64,000 bases of DNA from Shinella zoogloeoides (GCF_003574625.1 NZ_QNUJ01000008.1:216567-280566), one strand, 5' to 3'. Positions 30,467 through 45,955 are shown, counted from the stretch's first letter. Translations and numbers: made by a program. Notes: a model not told the origin generated them from the sequence alone.

Positions 30467-30497
30467 AAATCCCCGGCGCAGGGAACGCCGGGGATTT
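30467..30497. terminator. bidirectional terminator downstream of the aceA operon
   Basis: AAATCCCCGGCG (30467-30478) and CGCCGGGGATTT (30486-30497) are perfect 12-base arms with a 7-base loop and A/T runs on both sides. It ends the aceA operon (minus) and can also stop transcripts from the PepSY gene. Confidence 0.85.
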
Positions 30498-30520
30498 CCT
30501 TTCGACCGGATATCTGCCTG

Positions 30521-30760
30521 TCAGCCGCGACCCTGCGTCACGATGACCGGGATCAGCAGGTCGCCCCAGTTGCCCTCGCCGCCGTGGTGACGGGCGGAGC
30601 GGACGAGCTCCACCGAGACGCCGGCCTCGACCGCCTTCATGACGGACTGGTTGAGGCGGTGCAGGTCGTTGGCGACCATGCGGATCATGGCCTGCTGGTC
30701 GGGGGTCATGGCGGAAGCCTGTTCTTCGGCTCGTTCCTTGACGCGGGTCTGGACTGTCAT
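30521..30760 (-). CDS. small conserved-looking protein co-transcribed with aceA
   Basis: The 79-residue soluble protein has AGAGGAGAAATGCC in front of its ATG, a very good ribosome site. It is predicted helical (NDLHRLNQSVMKAVEAGVSV) with a glycine-rich tail (HHGGEGNWGDLLIP). It starts 47 bases after the aceA stop and ends just before a strong terminator, so it belongs to the aceA transcript. I do not recognise the family; a role linked to the glyoxylate shunt is only suggested by the position. Confidence 0.75.
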   Translation of the reverse strand: MTVQTRVKERAEEQASAMTPDQQAMIRMVANDLHRLNQSVMKAVEAGVSVELVRSARHHGGEGNWGDLLIPVIVTQGRG

Positions 30761-30807
30761 GGCATTTCTCCTCTTGTAACGGGGTTCTTGAAAGTGAATT
30801 GAAAGGC

Positions 30808-32097
<1,290 letters not shown>

Positions 32098-32167
32098 GAT
32101 ATCCTCCGGTATGATGTCTCTGGATCGGGATGTCGCTGTCTTGCTGCCCCGATTTCATGTGACACTA

Positions 32168-32306
32168 TTTACATCGCAGCGCACAATACGGCGAGGGAAA
32201 ACCGGAAAATCAGCGGGATAATCGGGTAATGATGTCTTGTCTTTGACAAGGCGGCTCTGTAAAAAAGTAAAATCTGTAAAATTGACAGCGTGGCCGATCG
32301 TGTAAA
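32168..32306. promoter_or_regulatory. repeated TGTAAA elements between aceA and the ScfR-type gene
   Basis: In this 220-base gap TGTAAA occurs at 32258-32263, 32275-32280 and 32301-32306, and its complement TTTACA at 32168-32173. The surrounding 32255-32285 is unusually AT-rich for this genome. The arrangement could be the binding array of the adjacent regulator and includes promoter material for both divergent genes. No perfect palindrome is present. Confidence 0.5.
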
Positions 32307-32317
32307 GGATTTGACAC

Positions 32318-33733
32318 ATGGCGGAGAACAAGATCTTTGCCGGGCCGAAGGTCCGGCGCATCCGCAACGCGCTCGGCCTCACCCAGACGGCGATGGCGGA
32401 AGGCCTGTCGATCTCGCCGTCCTATCTCAACCTCATCGAGCGCAACCAGCGTCCGCTGACCGTGCAGCTCCTCCTGCGCCTTGCCTCCGTCTACAAGGTG
32501 GACCTGGACGAGCTGCAGGGCGAGAGCGCCGGCAATGCGCGTCAGCTCCGCGAGGTCTTCGCCGATCCGCTGCTCGCCGGCGAGCTGCCGGGCGATCACG
32601 AGCTGGTGGAGATCGCCGATGCCGCGCCGAATGTGGCGAGCGGCATAATGAAGCTCTATCGTGCCTACCGCGAGCAGGCCGCGCGCCTGACCGATCTTGC
32701 CGAAGTCCTCGCCCGCGAAGGCCATGCCACCACGCTGTCAGGCACGCTGCTGCCGATGGACGAGGTGCGCGACAAGCTGGAAAGCCGCCCCAACTATTTC
32801 GGCGCCATCGACGAGGCGGCCGAGCGCTTTCATGCGGCGCTGGCGCCGGGCGACGACCTCGCATCGGCGCTCAAGGGCTGGCTGCGCAAGGAGCACGGCG
32901 TCGTCGTGCGCCTCCTGCCGGTCCACACCATGCCGAACCTGCGCCGCCGCTTCGACCGGCACTCCATGCGGCTCTTCCTCTCCGAGCGCCTGTCGCCCTT
33001 CGACCAGCTGCGCGAGATCGCCATGGAGACGGTGCAGCTCGCCTTGCAGGACGAGATTTTCGCCGAGCTCGACCTGCTCGCCTTCACGACGGCGGAGGCC
33101 AAGCGCATCGCCCGCTTCGAGCTGGCGCGCTACGCCGCCCATGCGCTGATGATGCCCTACGAGGCTTTCCATTCCACGGCGCAGCGCGTGCGCTACGATA
33201 TCGACGTGCTGCGCTCGCGCTTTTCGGTTTCCTACGAGCAGGCGGCGAACCGGCTCACCATGCTGCAGCGGCCGGGAAAGGCAGGCGTGCCCTTCTTCAT
33301 GCTGGAGATCGACAATGCCGGCCATCGCTTCCGGCGCGCGGGTGCGCAGGGCTTTCCGCAGGCGCGCTTCGGTGGCGGCTGTCCCAAGCTCGGCGTCCAT
33401 GCCGCCTTTTCCCAGCCCGGGCAGATCCTCGTCGACCGGGTGGAGATGCCGGACGGCGGCACGTTCCTGACGGTCTCGCGGACGCTGGAAGGGCCGCAGG
33501 CCGCCTTCGCCGAGCGGGTGCGCCGCACGGCGCTGCTGGTCGGCTGCGATGCCGCCCATGCCGAGGAAACCGTCTATGGCGAGGCGGCGGGGCGAGGGGA
33601 CGCGATCGCGGTCGGCGCCGCCTGCCGGCTGTGCGAGCGGCAGGGCTGTCTTGCCCGTGCCGAGCCGCCGGTCACGCGCCCGCTCGGGCTGGACGAAATG
33701 GTCGCCGGCCTCAGCCTTTTCGACTTCCAGTAA
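32318..33733 (+). CDS. XRE-type regulator of the short-chain fatty acyl (ScfR/RamB) family
   Basis: The 471-residue regulator has an N-terminal Cro/CI helix-turn-helix (MAEGLSISPSYLNLIERNQR), a middle region related to the ImmA/IrrE fold (RFELARYAAHALMMPYEAF, without HExxH as usual here) and the C-terminal ScfR domain with CRLCERQGC. Related RamB proteins of actinobacteria control acetate and glyoxylate genes, and this gene is divergent from aceA. I infer that it senses an acyl-CoA or acetate-derived signal and regulates aceA and itself; whether it activates or represses is not evident. Confidence 0.88.
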   Translation: MAENKIFAGPKVRRIRNALGLTQTAMAEGLSISPSYLNLIERNQRPLTVQLLLRLASVYKVDLDELQGESAGNARQLREVFADPLLAGELPGDHELVEIADAAPNVASGIMKLYRAYREQAARLTDLAEVLAREGHATTLSGTLLPMDEVRDKLESRPNYFGAIDEAAERFHAALAPGDDLASALKGWLRKEHGVVVRLLPVHTMPNLRRRFDRHSMRLFLSERLSPFDQLREIAMETVQLALQDEIFAELDLLAFTTAEAKRIARFELARYAAHALMMPYEAFHSTAQRVRYDIDVLRSRFSVSYEQAANRLTMLQRPGKAGVPFFMLEIDNAGHRFRRAGAQGFPQARFGGGCPKLGVHAAFSQPGQILVDRVEMPDGGTFLTVSRTLEGPQAAFAERVRRTALLVGCDAAHAEETVYGEAAGRGDAIAVGAACRLCERQGCLARAEPPVTRPLGLDEMVAGLSLFDFQ

Positions 33734-33915
33734 ATTTCCGCTTGATTTCCGCCAAGGATGCGGTTTGAAATATGATAGGAATGGGAACAATGTGATATAA
33801 AAATTCGCTCTATGTTTGCGTGAATGCAGCTTGTCGCCTCTCGAAAAACAACCATAATCGGCGACTGTTCTTCTACGAACTCATAGGCCCGTGAAAGAAA
33901 CTGGGAGATAAATCA

Positions 33916-35010
33916 ATGATAAGGCATACTCTTTGGGCGACGGCCGCGGCCGCGGCGTTTTTGGTTGCCGGCGGTGCGTTTGCACAGGAAAAAGTGGTCA
34001 ACGTCTACAACTGGTCCGATTATATCGACAGTTCGATCATCGACGATTTCACCAAGGAAACCGGCATCAAGGTCGTCTACGACGTCTATGACTCGAACGA
34101 GATCCTCGAGACGAAGCTCCTGGCCGGCGGCACGGGCTACGACGTGGTCGTTCCGACCAACACCTTCCTCCAGCGCCAGATCGCTGCGGGCGTCTACCAG
34201 AAGCTCGACAAGTCCAAGCTGCCAAACCTCAAGAACATGTGGGACATGGTGGCCGAGCGCATGCAGCCGTTCGACCCGGGCAACGAATATTCCATCAACT
34301 ACATGTGGGGCACGATCGGCATCGGCTTCAACAAGGCCAAGATCAAGGAAGCGCTCGGCACCGACGAGGTCGATAGCTGGAAGGCGGTCTTCGATCCGGA
34401 ATATGCCGCCAAGCTCAAGGATTGCGGCATTAACTTCCTCGATTCGCCGACCGACATGATCCCGGTCGTGCTGGCCTATCTCGGCCTCAATCCCGACAGC
34501 CATGACCCGGCCGATATCGCCAAGGCCGAGGAAGCGCTGCTGAAGGTTCGCCCCTTCGTCCGCAAGTTCCATTCCTCGGAATTCATCAACGGCCTTGCCA
34601 ACGGCGATATCTGCGCCGCGGTCGGCTGGTCCGGCGATATCTTCCAGGCGCGCGATCGCGCCGATGAGGCCAAGAACGGCGTGGAAGTCGGCTATGCCAT
34701 CCCGAAGGAAGGCACGCAGATGTGGTTCGACCAGATGGCCATTCCCGCCGACGCGCCGCATGTCGAAGAGGCGCACGCCTTCCTCAACTACATCATGCGC
34801 CCGGAAGTCATCGCCAAGTCGACGGAATACGTTCACTACGCCAACGGCAACAAGGCTTCGCAGGCGCTGCTGCCGGAAGACATCATCAAGGACCCGACGA
34901 TCTATCCGGATGACGAGACCCTGAAGAAGCTCTTCACCAACACGACGCTGGATTCCAAGACGCAGCGCGTGTTCACGCGAACCTGGACCAAGATCGTGAC
35001 CGGCCAGTAA
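33916..35010 (+). CDS. potF: polyamine ABC transporter substrate-binding protein
   Basis: The product has 364 residues. A signal peptide (LWATAAAAAFLVAGGAFAQ) is followed by VVNVYNWSDYID, the typical start of mature PotD/PotF. It binds putrescine or spermidine in the periplasm. It is the first gene of potFGHI; a strong hairpin follows before potG, which would favour binding-protein mRNA. The gap upstream (33734-33915) contains AT-rich sequence near TGTGATATAAAA that probably holds the promoter. The choice between putrescine and spermidine is not resolvable. Confidence 0.93.
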   Translation: MIRHTLWATAAAAAFLVAGGAFAQEKVVNVYNWSDYIDSSIIDDFTKETGIKVVYDVYDSNEILETKLLAGGTGYDVVVPTNTFLQRQIAAGVYQKLDKSKLPNLKNMWDMVAERMQPFDPGNEYSINYMWGTIGIGFNKAKIKEALGTDEVDSWKAVFDPEYAAKLKDCGINFLDSPTDMIPVVLAYLGLNPDSHDPADIAKAEEALLKVRPFVRKFHSSEFINGLANGDICAAVGWSGDIFQARDRADEAKNGVEVGYAIPKEGTQMWFDQMAIPADAPHVEEAHAFLNYIMRPEVIAKSTEYVHYANGNKASQALLPEDIIKDPTIYPDDETLKKLFTNTTLDSKTQRVFTRTWTKIVTGQ

Positions 35011-35020
35011 CCGGCTCGAT

Positions 35021-35051
35021 AAATTGCCCGGAACCGGTTTCCGGGCAATTT
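35021..35051 (+). terminator. intercistronic hairpin after potF
   Basis: AAATTGCCCGGAA (35021-35033) and TTCCGGGCAATTT (35039-35051) are perfect 13-base arms with a 5-base loop, followed by CATTTTG. It could be a leaky terminator or an mRNA stabiliser that raises potF over potGHI. Confidence 0.65.
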
Positions 35052-35142
35052 CATTTTGTTCGACGCAGTTCCCGCCGCAAGCCGCCGCTTCGTCTCGCCG
35101 GAACTGCCGGGAATGCCAGAAAAAGAGAGTTGGGGACAGGCA

Positions 35143-36285
35143 ATGAAATCTCTCGGCAATATCCGTCGTTCCTTCGCGCCCTGGATGGATCCGGACGCAA
35201 AACCGTTCATCACCTTCCGAAACGTCACGAAGAAGTTCGGCGATTTCACTGCCGTCGACGACCTCACCCTCGATATCTATCACCGCGAGTTCTTCGCCCT
35301 GCTCGGGGCCTCGGGCTGCGGCAAGTCCACGCTCCTGCGCATGCTGGCCGGCTTCGAGCGGCCGACCTCCGGCGAGATCATCCTCGACGGCCAGGACATC
35401 GCCGGCATCCCGCCCTACAAGCGGCCGGTCAACATGATGTTCCAGTCCTACGCGCTCTTCCCGCACATGACGGTGGAGAGCAATATCGGCTTCGGCCTTA
35501 GGCAGGACGGCATGCCGAAGAACGAGATCGCCGAGCGCGTCGCCCAGATGCTGAAACTGGTGAAGCTCGAGAAATTCGCCAAGCGCAAGCCGCACCAGCT
35601 TTCCGGCGGTCAGCGCCAGCGCGTGGCGCTCGCCCGCTCGCTCGCCAAGCGCCCGAAGGTGCTGCTGCTCGACGAGCCGCTCGGCGCGCTCGACAAGAAG
35701 CTGCGCGAGGAAACCCAGTTCGAGCTGATGGACCTGCAGCAGGAACTCGGCCTCACCTTCGTCGTCGTGACGCACGACCAGGAGGAGGCGATGACCATGG
35801 CCGACCGCATCGCGGTGATGAGCCACGGCAAGGTCATCCAGGTCGCCACCCCGGCGGAAATCTACGAGGCGCCGAATTCCCGCTTCGTCGCCGACTTCAT
35901 CGGCGACGTGAACATCCTCGACGGCAAGGTCGCGGCGAGCGGCAACGGCAAGATCGAGCTGGCCGCCAACGAGGGCTTCACCATCCGCACCGCCGCCGCC
36001 AATGCGCCCACGCCCGGCACCGCCGCCGGCTTCGCGATCCGCCCGGAAAAGCTGAAAGTGTCGCGCAATGCGCCCGCAGACGCCACGTTCAACGCGGCGC
36101 AGGGCGAGATCTGGGATATCGGCTATCTCGGCGACATGACCGTCTTCTACGTCAAGCTGGACAGCGGCAAGGTCGTGAAGGCCTCCATGCTGAATGCCCA
36201 GCGCGAGGTGGAAAATCCCATCGCCTATGACGAGAAGGTCTGGGTCTCCTTCGGCGAGACGGCCGGCGTCGTATTGAAGGATTGA
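35143..36285 (+). CDS. potG: polyamine ABC transporter ATPase
   Basis: The product has 380 residues from the ATG after GGGGACAGGCA; upstream in-frame codons to 35056 run through the hairpin region and are unlikely. The Walker A GASGCGKSTLLRMLAGF, signature LSGGQRQRVALARSLA, Walker B VLLLDEPLGALDKKLR and switch VTHDQEEAMTMAD are clear. The C-terminal TOBE domain is present. Length is close to E. coli PotG (377). It energises PotH/PotI. Confidence 0.95.
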   Translation: MKSLGNIRRSFAPWMDPDAKPFITFRNVTKKFGDFTAVDDLTLDIYHREFFALLGASGCGKSTLLRMLAGFERPTSGEIILDGQDIAGIPPYKRPVNMMFQSYALFPHMTVESNIGFGLRQDGMPKNEIAERVAQMLKLVKLEKFAKRKPHQLSGGQRQRVALARSLAKRPKVLLLDEPLGALDKKLREETQFELMDLQQELGLTFVVVTHDQEEAMTMADRIAVMSHGKVIQVATPAEIYEAPNSRFVADFIGDVNILDGKVAASGNGKIELAANEGFTIRTAAANAPTPGTAAGFAIRPEKLKVSRNAPADATFNAAQGEIWDIGYLGDMTVFYVKLDSGKVVKASMLNAQREVENPIAYDEKVWVSFGETAGVVLKD

Positions 36286-36289
36286 TGCG

Positions 36290-37201
36290 ATGAACAAGCT
36301 CGGCTCCGCCATCTTCAGCCGCCTTGTCATCATCGTTCCCTATGCCTGGCTGCTGTTCTTCTTCCTCATCCCCTTCTTCATCGTCTTCCGCATCTCGCTC
36401 TCCACCACGGCGATCGCCCAGCCGCCCTACGTGCCGGTCTTCGCGCTGTCGGACGGGCTTTCCGGTCTCTGGGCAAAGCTCGGCGAGCTGCATTTCGACA
36501 ATTTCGTCTGGCTGACGGAGGATGCGCTCTATTTCAACGCCTATCTGTCGAGCCTGTGGATCGCGGGGCTCTCGACCGCCATCACGCTGCTGATCGGCTA
36601 TCCCATCGCCTATGGCATGGCGCAGGCGCCGCGCTCGCTGCGTCCGACGCTGCTCATGCTGGTGATCCTGCCCTTCTGGACGAGCTTCCTGATCCGCGTC
36701 TATGCCTGGATCGCCATCCTCAAGCCGGAGGGGCTGCTCAACCAGTTCCTCATCGGCACGGGCATCATCGACCAGCCGCTGGTCATCATGAACACCAACT
36801 GGGCGATCTATATCGGCATCGTCTATTCCTACCTGCCCTTCATGGTGTTGCCCCTCTATTCGGCGCTCGAGAAGATGGACAACACGCTGATCGAGGCCGC
36901 GCAGGATCTCGGCTGCTCGCAGATCTCCGCCTTCTGGAAGATTACCTTCCCGCTCTCCATTCCGGGCGTCGTGGCCGGTTGCATGCTCGTCTTCATCCCG
37001 GCCGTCGGCGAGTTCGTCATCCCCGACCTTCTCGGCGGGTCGCAGACGCTGATGATCGGCAAGACGCTGTGGAACGAATTCAACGCGAACCGCGACTGGC
37101 CGGTCTCCGCCGCCGTCGCGACCATCCTGCTCCTCATCCTGGTCGTGCCCATCGTGTTCTTCCAGAATGCGCAGGCCAAGGCCGAAGAGCAGGGGAGATA
37201 A
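36290..37201 (+). CDS. potH: polyamine ABC transporter permease
   Basis: The 303-residue PotB/PotH-type inner-membrane protein has six hydrophobic segments. The EAA loop (IEAAQDLGCSQISAFWKITF) near residue 200 contacts PotG. It lies 4 bases after potG and 4 bases before potI, so the genes are tightly coupled. The first membrane segment is LVIIVPYAWLLFFFLIPFFI. Confidence 0.94.
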   Translation: MNKLGSAIFSRLVIIVPYAWLLFFFLIPFFIVFRISLSTTAIAQPPYVPVFALSDGLSGLWAKLGELHFDNFVWLTEDALYFNAYLSSLWIAGLSTAITLLIGYPIAYGMAQAPRSLRPTLLMLVILPFWTSFLIRVYAWIAILKPEGLLNQFLIGTGIIDQPLVIMNTNWAIYIGIVYSYLPFMVLPLYSALEKMDNTLIEAAQDLGCSQISAFWKITFPLSIPGVVAGCMLVFIPAVGEFVIPDLLGGSQTLMIGKTLWNEFNANRDWPVSAAVATILLLILVVPIVFFQNAQAKAEEQGR

Positions 37202-37205
37202 GCCC

Positions 37206-38027
37206 ATGAACAACTCCTGGTCCCGTTTCAACATCGTCTCGGTCGTTCTCGGCTTTACCTTCCTCTACCTGCCGATCGTGCTTCTGGTCATCTTCTCCTT
37301 CAACGAGTCCAAGCTCGTGACGGTCTGGGCCGGCTTCTCGACGAAATGGTACGTCTCGCTCTTCCATAACCAGGGCCTGATGGATGCGGCCTGGGTGACG
37401 GTCCGCGTGGGCCTGCTGGCGGCGAGCGTGGCGACCGTCCTCGGCACCATGGCGGCGCTGGCGCTGACGCGTTACACGCGCTTCCGCGGCCGCCTTCTCT
37501 TCTCGGGCATGGTCTATGCGCCGCTCGTCATGCCGGAGGTCATCACCGGCCTGTCGCTGCTGCTGCTCTTCGTCGCCATCGGCTTCGACCGCGGCTTCTG
37601 GACGGTGACGCTGGCGCATATCACCTTCTCCATGTGCTTCGTGACGGTGGTGGTGCAGTCGCGCCTGCTCTCCTTCGACCGCTCGGTGGAGGAGGCGGCG
37701 CTCGACCTCGGCGCGACGCCCGTCAGGACCTTCTTCGAGGTGACGCTGCCGATCATCGCGCCGGCCGTGCTGTCCGGCTGGATGCTGGCCCTGACGCTCT
37801 CGCTCGACGACCTCGTCATCGCGAGCTTCACCTCGGGCCCTGGCGCGACGACCCTGCCGATGAAGATCTACAGCCAGGTGCGCCTCGGCGTGACGCCGGA
37901 AATCAACGCGGCCTGCACATTGCTCATCGGCATCGTCGCTGTCGGCGTCATCATCGCGTCGGTCATGACGAAGCGGCGCGAGCTGCAGCGGGTGCGCGAC
38001 GAGCAGGCGGCCTTCGCCGGCCGCTGA
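37206..38027 (+). CDS. potI: polyamine ABC transporter permease
   Basis: The product has 273 residues from the ATG just past potH. This PotC/PotI-type permease has the EAA loop EEAALDLGATPVRTFFEVTL near residue 167. It completes the transporter and is the last gene of the operon. It converges on the AsmA-like gene with only 10 bases between the stop codons and no visible terminator. Confidence 0.94.
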   Translation: MNNSWSRFNIVSVVLGFTFLYLPIVLLVIFSFNESKLVTVWAGFSTKWYVSLFHNQGLMDAAWVTVRVGLLAASVATVLGTMAALALTRYTRFRGRLLFSGMVYAPLVMPEVITGLSLLLLFVAIGFDRGFWTVTLAHITFSMCFVTVVVQSRLLSFDRSVEEAALDLGATPVRTFFEVTLPIIAPAVLSGWMLALTLSLDDLVIASFTSGPGATTLPMKIYSQVRLGVTPEINAACTLLIGIVAVGVIIASVMTKRRELQRVRDEQAAFAGR

Positions 38028-38037
38028 TACGGCCGGA

Positions 38038-39876
38038 TCACCGGCGGGGCTCTTGCCCCGTCAGGACCGCGATGGGCGAGATCACCGGCTCCGGCCAGGA
38101 GCCGCCGACAAAGAAGCTGATCGCCGGACTGGTCGGGGCGCCGCCCTCCTGCGGGCGGTCGGCAAGGCTGCCGGCCAGCGCGAGGCTGCCGGTGCGGTAG
38201 GGGATCAGGCCCGAAAGCGTCAGCAGCCTGTCGGTTCCCTCGATCTCCGCCTTGGTGAGTTCGGCAAGCCCGCGATTGAGCTTCGCATCCATGTCCGCCC
38301 GCACGAAATCGAACGAGCCGTCGGCGACGTTCGACGTGCTGAAGAAGGTGTTCTGTGCCGCCCGCTGCTCGAAGGCCGGGCGGTTGAAATGGGTGAGGGT
38401 GCCCGGCCCCATGCGCAGCCGGAAACGGCCCGACATGTCGGAGACCGTCGTTGCCCAGAGCGGCAGGTCCGTCGAGAGCTCGAAATCCGCCGAGCCGATG
38501 CCGGTCGGCAGCGGGCCGGGCAGCGCGAGCGTGCTGACGATGGCGCCGATATCGACATTGCCGAGCGACATCTGCAACTGGCCACCGCCGCGGAAGCCGC
38601 TTTCGGCGAGCACGATGCGCCCCGTCATGCGCCCGCCGAGAAACGCGCTGTCGCCGACATCGAAGGAGGCCCGGCCGTTCTCGACGCGCATCCCGGCGGC
38701 GAGATCCTGCAGCGAGAACGGTGCGAAGTCCGCGCTCTTTGCGGAAAGCCGCAGGTCCATGGCGAACTGGCGGATGAAGGTGGTATCGATGCCCGGCGCA
38801 TTCGGGTCGGTGCCGGGAAGAGGCGAGAAGGCGGTGAGGAAGGCGCGCAGGTCCATCTTGTCGAAGGCGAGCGTGCCGTCCACCTTCGGCAAGCCGTCCG
38901 CCGGCATGGCGATGTCGAGAACGCCCGTCGCCTCCGCATTGTCGAGCACCAGCTTGACGTTCTCGAGCCGTGCCGAAGCACCCGAGCTGGTGACGTTCGC
39001 CTCGGCGCTCACCTGACCAATATTGCCGACCGCCGGAATGTCCTTGCCCTGCCAGGCGAGCAGGCGGCTGAGCGACGGCGTCGAAAGCTGCATGGCGCCG
39101 GAGATATAGGCATTGCCGGAAAGATTGGCGGTGCCGTCGAAACCGAACTTCGCCGGGTCGGCGGAAAGGCTGGTCTGGATCTCGGCGTCCCGCCCGGCGA
39201 GAAGTGCGAGCGGATGGCCGGTGGTGAAGGACCAATGGGTCATCTCGCCGTTGACGACGCCGGAAAGCGAAAGCTCAAGTGTCCGACGGAGCGCGGGCCA
39301 GTCGATGCTGCCGTTGATGTCGGTGATGCGGTAGGGCTTCTCGCCCCGCGCGATGTCGAGCACGCCGTCGCGGATGGAGATCGTGCCGATGCGCTCGTCC
39401 TTAATGTCGGCGGGCTGGCCCTCCGGGGCCTTGGCGGTCGCGTCGATCGCCTGGATCAGCCAGCCGCTGTGGCGCCAGTTGAAGACGCCGTCGGCGCTCC
39501 ATCCGGCATGAACGACGGGGCGCACGAGCTCGAAATCGCTGAAGCCCGTCTGGCCGCGCACGGCGCCGAGGAGGTCGAAGGTCGCCGAGACCTTCTCGAC
39601 GGTAGCGAGCTCCCCGCTGGTGCCGTCCGCCTTCGCGCCGACGATGCGCACATTGCCGAGCGTCACGCGCGGATAGGGCCAGAAGGAAAATTCCGCTTTC
39701 CGGCCGACATGCACCGCAGCGCCGGTCCAGTTTTCCAGCGCCTGCTCGATGTCGCGCTCCACCGCCGCCGTCTGCACGAGGAAGGGGAAGGCGATGCGCC
39801 CCGCCGCGACGACGAGGAGAACCGCAAGGATGCCCCGCACCAGAAGCTTCGAACGGAGGAAACGGGATAGGGTCAT
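38038..39876 (-). CDS. AsmA-family envelope protein
   Basis: The 612-residue protein has an N-terminal membrane anchor (LLVRGILAVLLVVAAGRIAF) and a long periplasmic beta-rich region. The AsmA pattern is clear after the anchor (FSFWPYPRVTLGNVRIVG), and the C-terminal repeats (LTLSGLIPYRTGSLALAGSL) match AsmA_2 regions. AsmA-like proteins are now seen as bridge-type lipid carriers between the membranes; that role is inferred here. The gene stands alone on the minus strand. Confidence 0.87.
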   Translation of the reverse strand: MTLSRFLRSKLLVRGILAVLLVVAAGRIAFPFLVQTAAVERDIEQALENWTGAAVHVGRKAEFSFWPYPRVTLGNVRIVGAKADGTSGELATVEKVSATFDLLGAVRGQTGFSDFELVRPVVHAGWSADGVFNWRHSGWLIQAIDATAKAPEGQPADIKDERIGTISIRDGVLDIARGEKPYRITDINGSIDWPALRRTLELSLSGVVNGEMTHWSFTTGHPLALLAGRDAEIQTSLSADPAKFGFDGTANLSGNAYISGAMQLSTPSLSRLLAWQGKDIPAVGNIGQVSAEANVTSSGASARLENVKLVLDNAEATGVLDIAMPADGLPKVDGTLAFDKMDLRAFLTAFSPLPGTDPNAPGIDTTFIRQFAMDLRLSAKSADFAPFSLQDLAAGMRVENGRASFDVGDSAFLGGRMTGRIVLAESGFRGGGQLQMSLGNVDIGAIVSTLALPGPLPTGIGSADFELSTDLPLWATTVSDMSGRFRLRMGPGTLTHFNRPAFEQRAAQNTFFSTSNVADGSFDFVRADMDAKLNRGLAELTKAEIEGTDRLLTLSGLIPYRTGSLALAGSLADRPQEGGAPTSPAISFFVGGSWPEPVISPIAVLTGQEPRR

Positions 39877-40054
39877 GCGGGGCGCGGCTCCTCTGCCGGC
39901 AATCTTATCTCAAGCGAAACGGGGATAGGCGCTCGTGCGGAAGAAATCAAATGCCGCCATGGCGGAATTGCGTTCGGCGACGGCGCGAACGGGCGTTCCC
40001 CGCTTTATAGTGCGACGCAACATGCTATACGAATGCCATGGAGTGGAGGACAGC

Positions 40055-42007
<1,953 letters not shown>

Positions 42008-42275
42008 GCGTCGCGGTTTAACGGTTTCAGGTCCGCCGCGTTAACCAAGTTTTCGGACAGGTGAACGAAACCTTTGTGCCGAAACCGGCCAGGTAAGCAT
42101 TTGTTAAGTCGGGATGACGCAAGGTCGTGCCAACTTGAGCATGCCCGATGAGAGGGCTTTCCGGTCGTATCCGACCCCGGTGGCATGAAGCCGTTGACCC
42201 TGGCTTTTGTTGGACAGCATTCAAACTATCGGGGCGGCTTCTGCCGCCCTCTTTTTTATCCTTTATTCGCTCGCC
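42008..42275 (+). other. intergenic region with possible small RNA
   Basis: This 268-base region between the convergent acsA and cbrA genes has no coding frame. A clean Rho-independent terminator stands at its far end (42232-42256), 225 bases past the acsA stop. The sequence before it contains self-complementary blocks such as GGTCGTATCCGACC. Either acsA has a long 3' UTR or an unannotated RNA of about 100-200 bases ends here. No known RNA family is recognised. Confidence 0.4.
42232..42256 (+). terminator. Rho-independent terminator before cbrA
   Basis: GGGCGGC (42232-42238) and GCCGCCC (42243-42249) form perfect 7-base arms with a TTCT loop, followed by TCTTTTTT. The T run is on the + strand, so it ends the acsA transcript or a small RNA. 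Confidence 0.85.
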
Positions 42276-45767
<3,492 letters not shown>

Positions 45768-45806
45768 GTTCAGGCCTGCATCTTGCTCCGGCACCCCGGT
45801 CTTCGA

Positions 45807-45821
45807 TTAACGCTTTATTAA
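45807..45821. promoter_or_regulatory. CtrA-type binding site upstream of cbrA
   Basis: TTAA CGCTTTA TTAA fits the full CtrA box TTAA-N7-TTAA with no mismatch. It lies 40 bases before the chosen cbrA start and 13 bases before the alternative one. CbrA-type kinases control CtrA through DivK, so this suggests feedback. Confidence 0.65.
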
Positions 45822-45906
45822 TAGCGGCGCACAGGCGGGGGGTCCAGCGCCGGACCCGCGCAGCCCCGGGCTTTCGGGCGGAAAGGTTAACGGCGTGTCG
45901 GATTTA

Positions 45907-45921
45907 TTGTGCATCGCACAA
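45907..45921. promoter_or_regulatory. palindrome upstream of the phasin promoter, PhaR-like
   Basis: TTGTGC ATC GCACAA is a perfect inverted repeat containing TGC-N3-GCA, the core described for the polyhydroxybutyrate regulator PhaR/AniA. It ends 5 bases before the -35 box of the phasin gene. Confidence 0.55.
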
Positions 45922-45926
45922 AAATG

Positions 45927-45955
45927 TTGCAATGCGAAAAGAAATCGCCTATATG
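45927..45955 (+). promoter_or_regulatory. sigma-70 promoter of the phasin gene
   Basis: TTGCAA (45927-45932), a 17-base spacer and TATATG (45950-45955) form a well-spaced promoter, 56 bases before the phasin start. Confidence 0.65.

Noticed and set aside
33785..33815. GGAAC near 33785 upstream of potF as a stress promoter
   Set aside because: The element at the right distance reads CGCT, without the TT of the -10 box.
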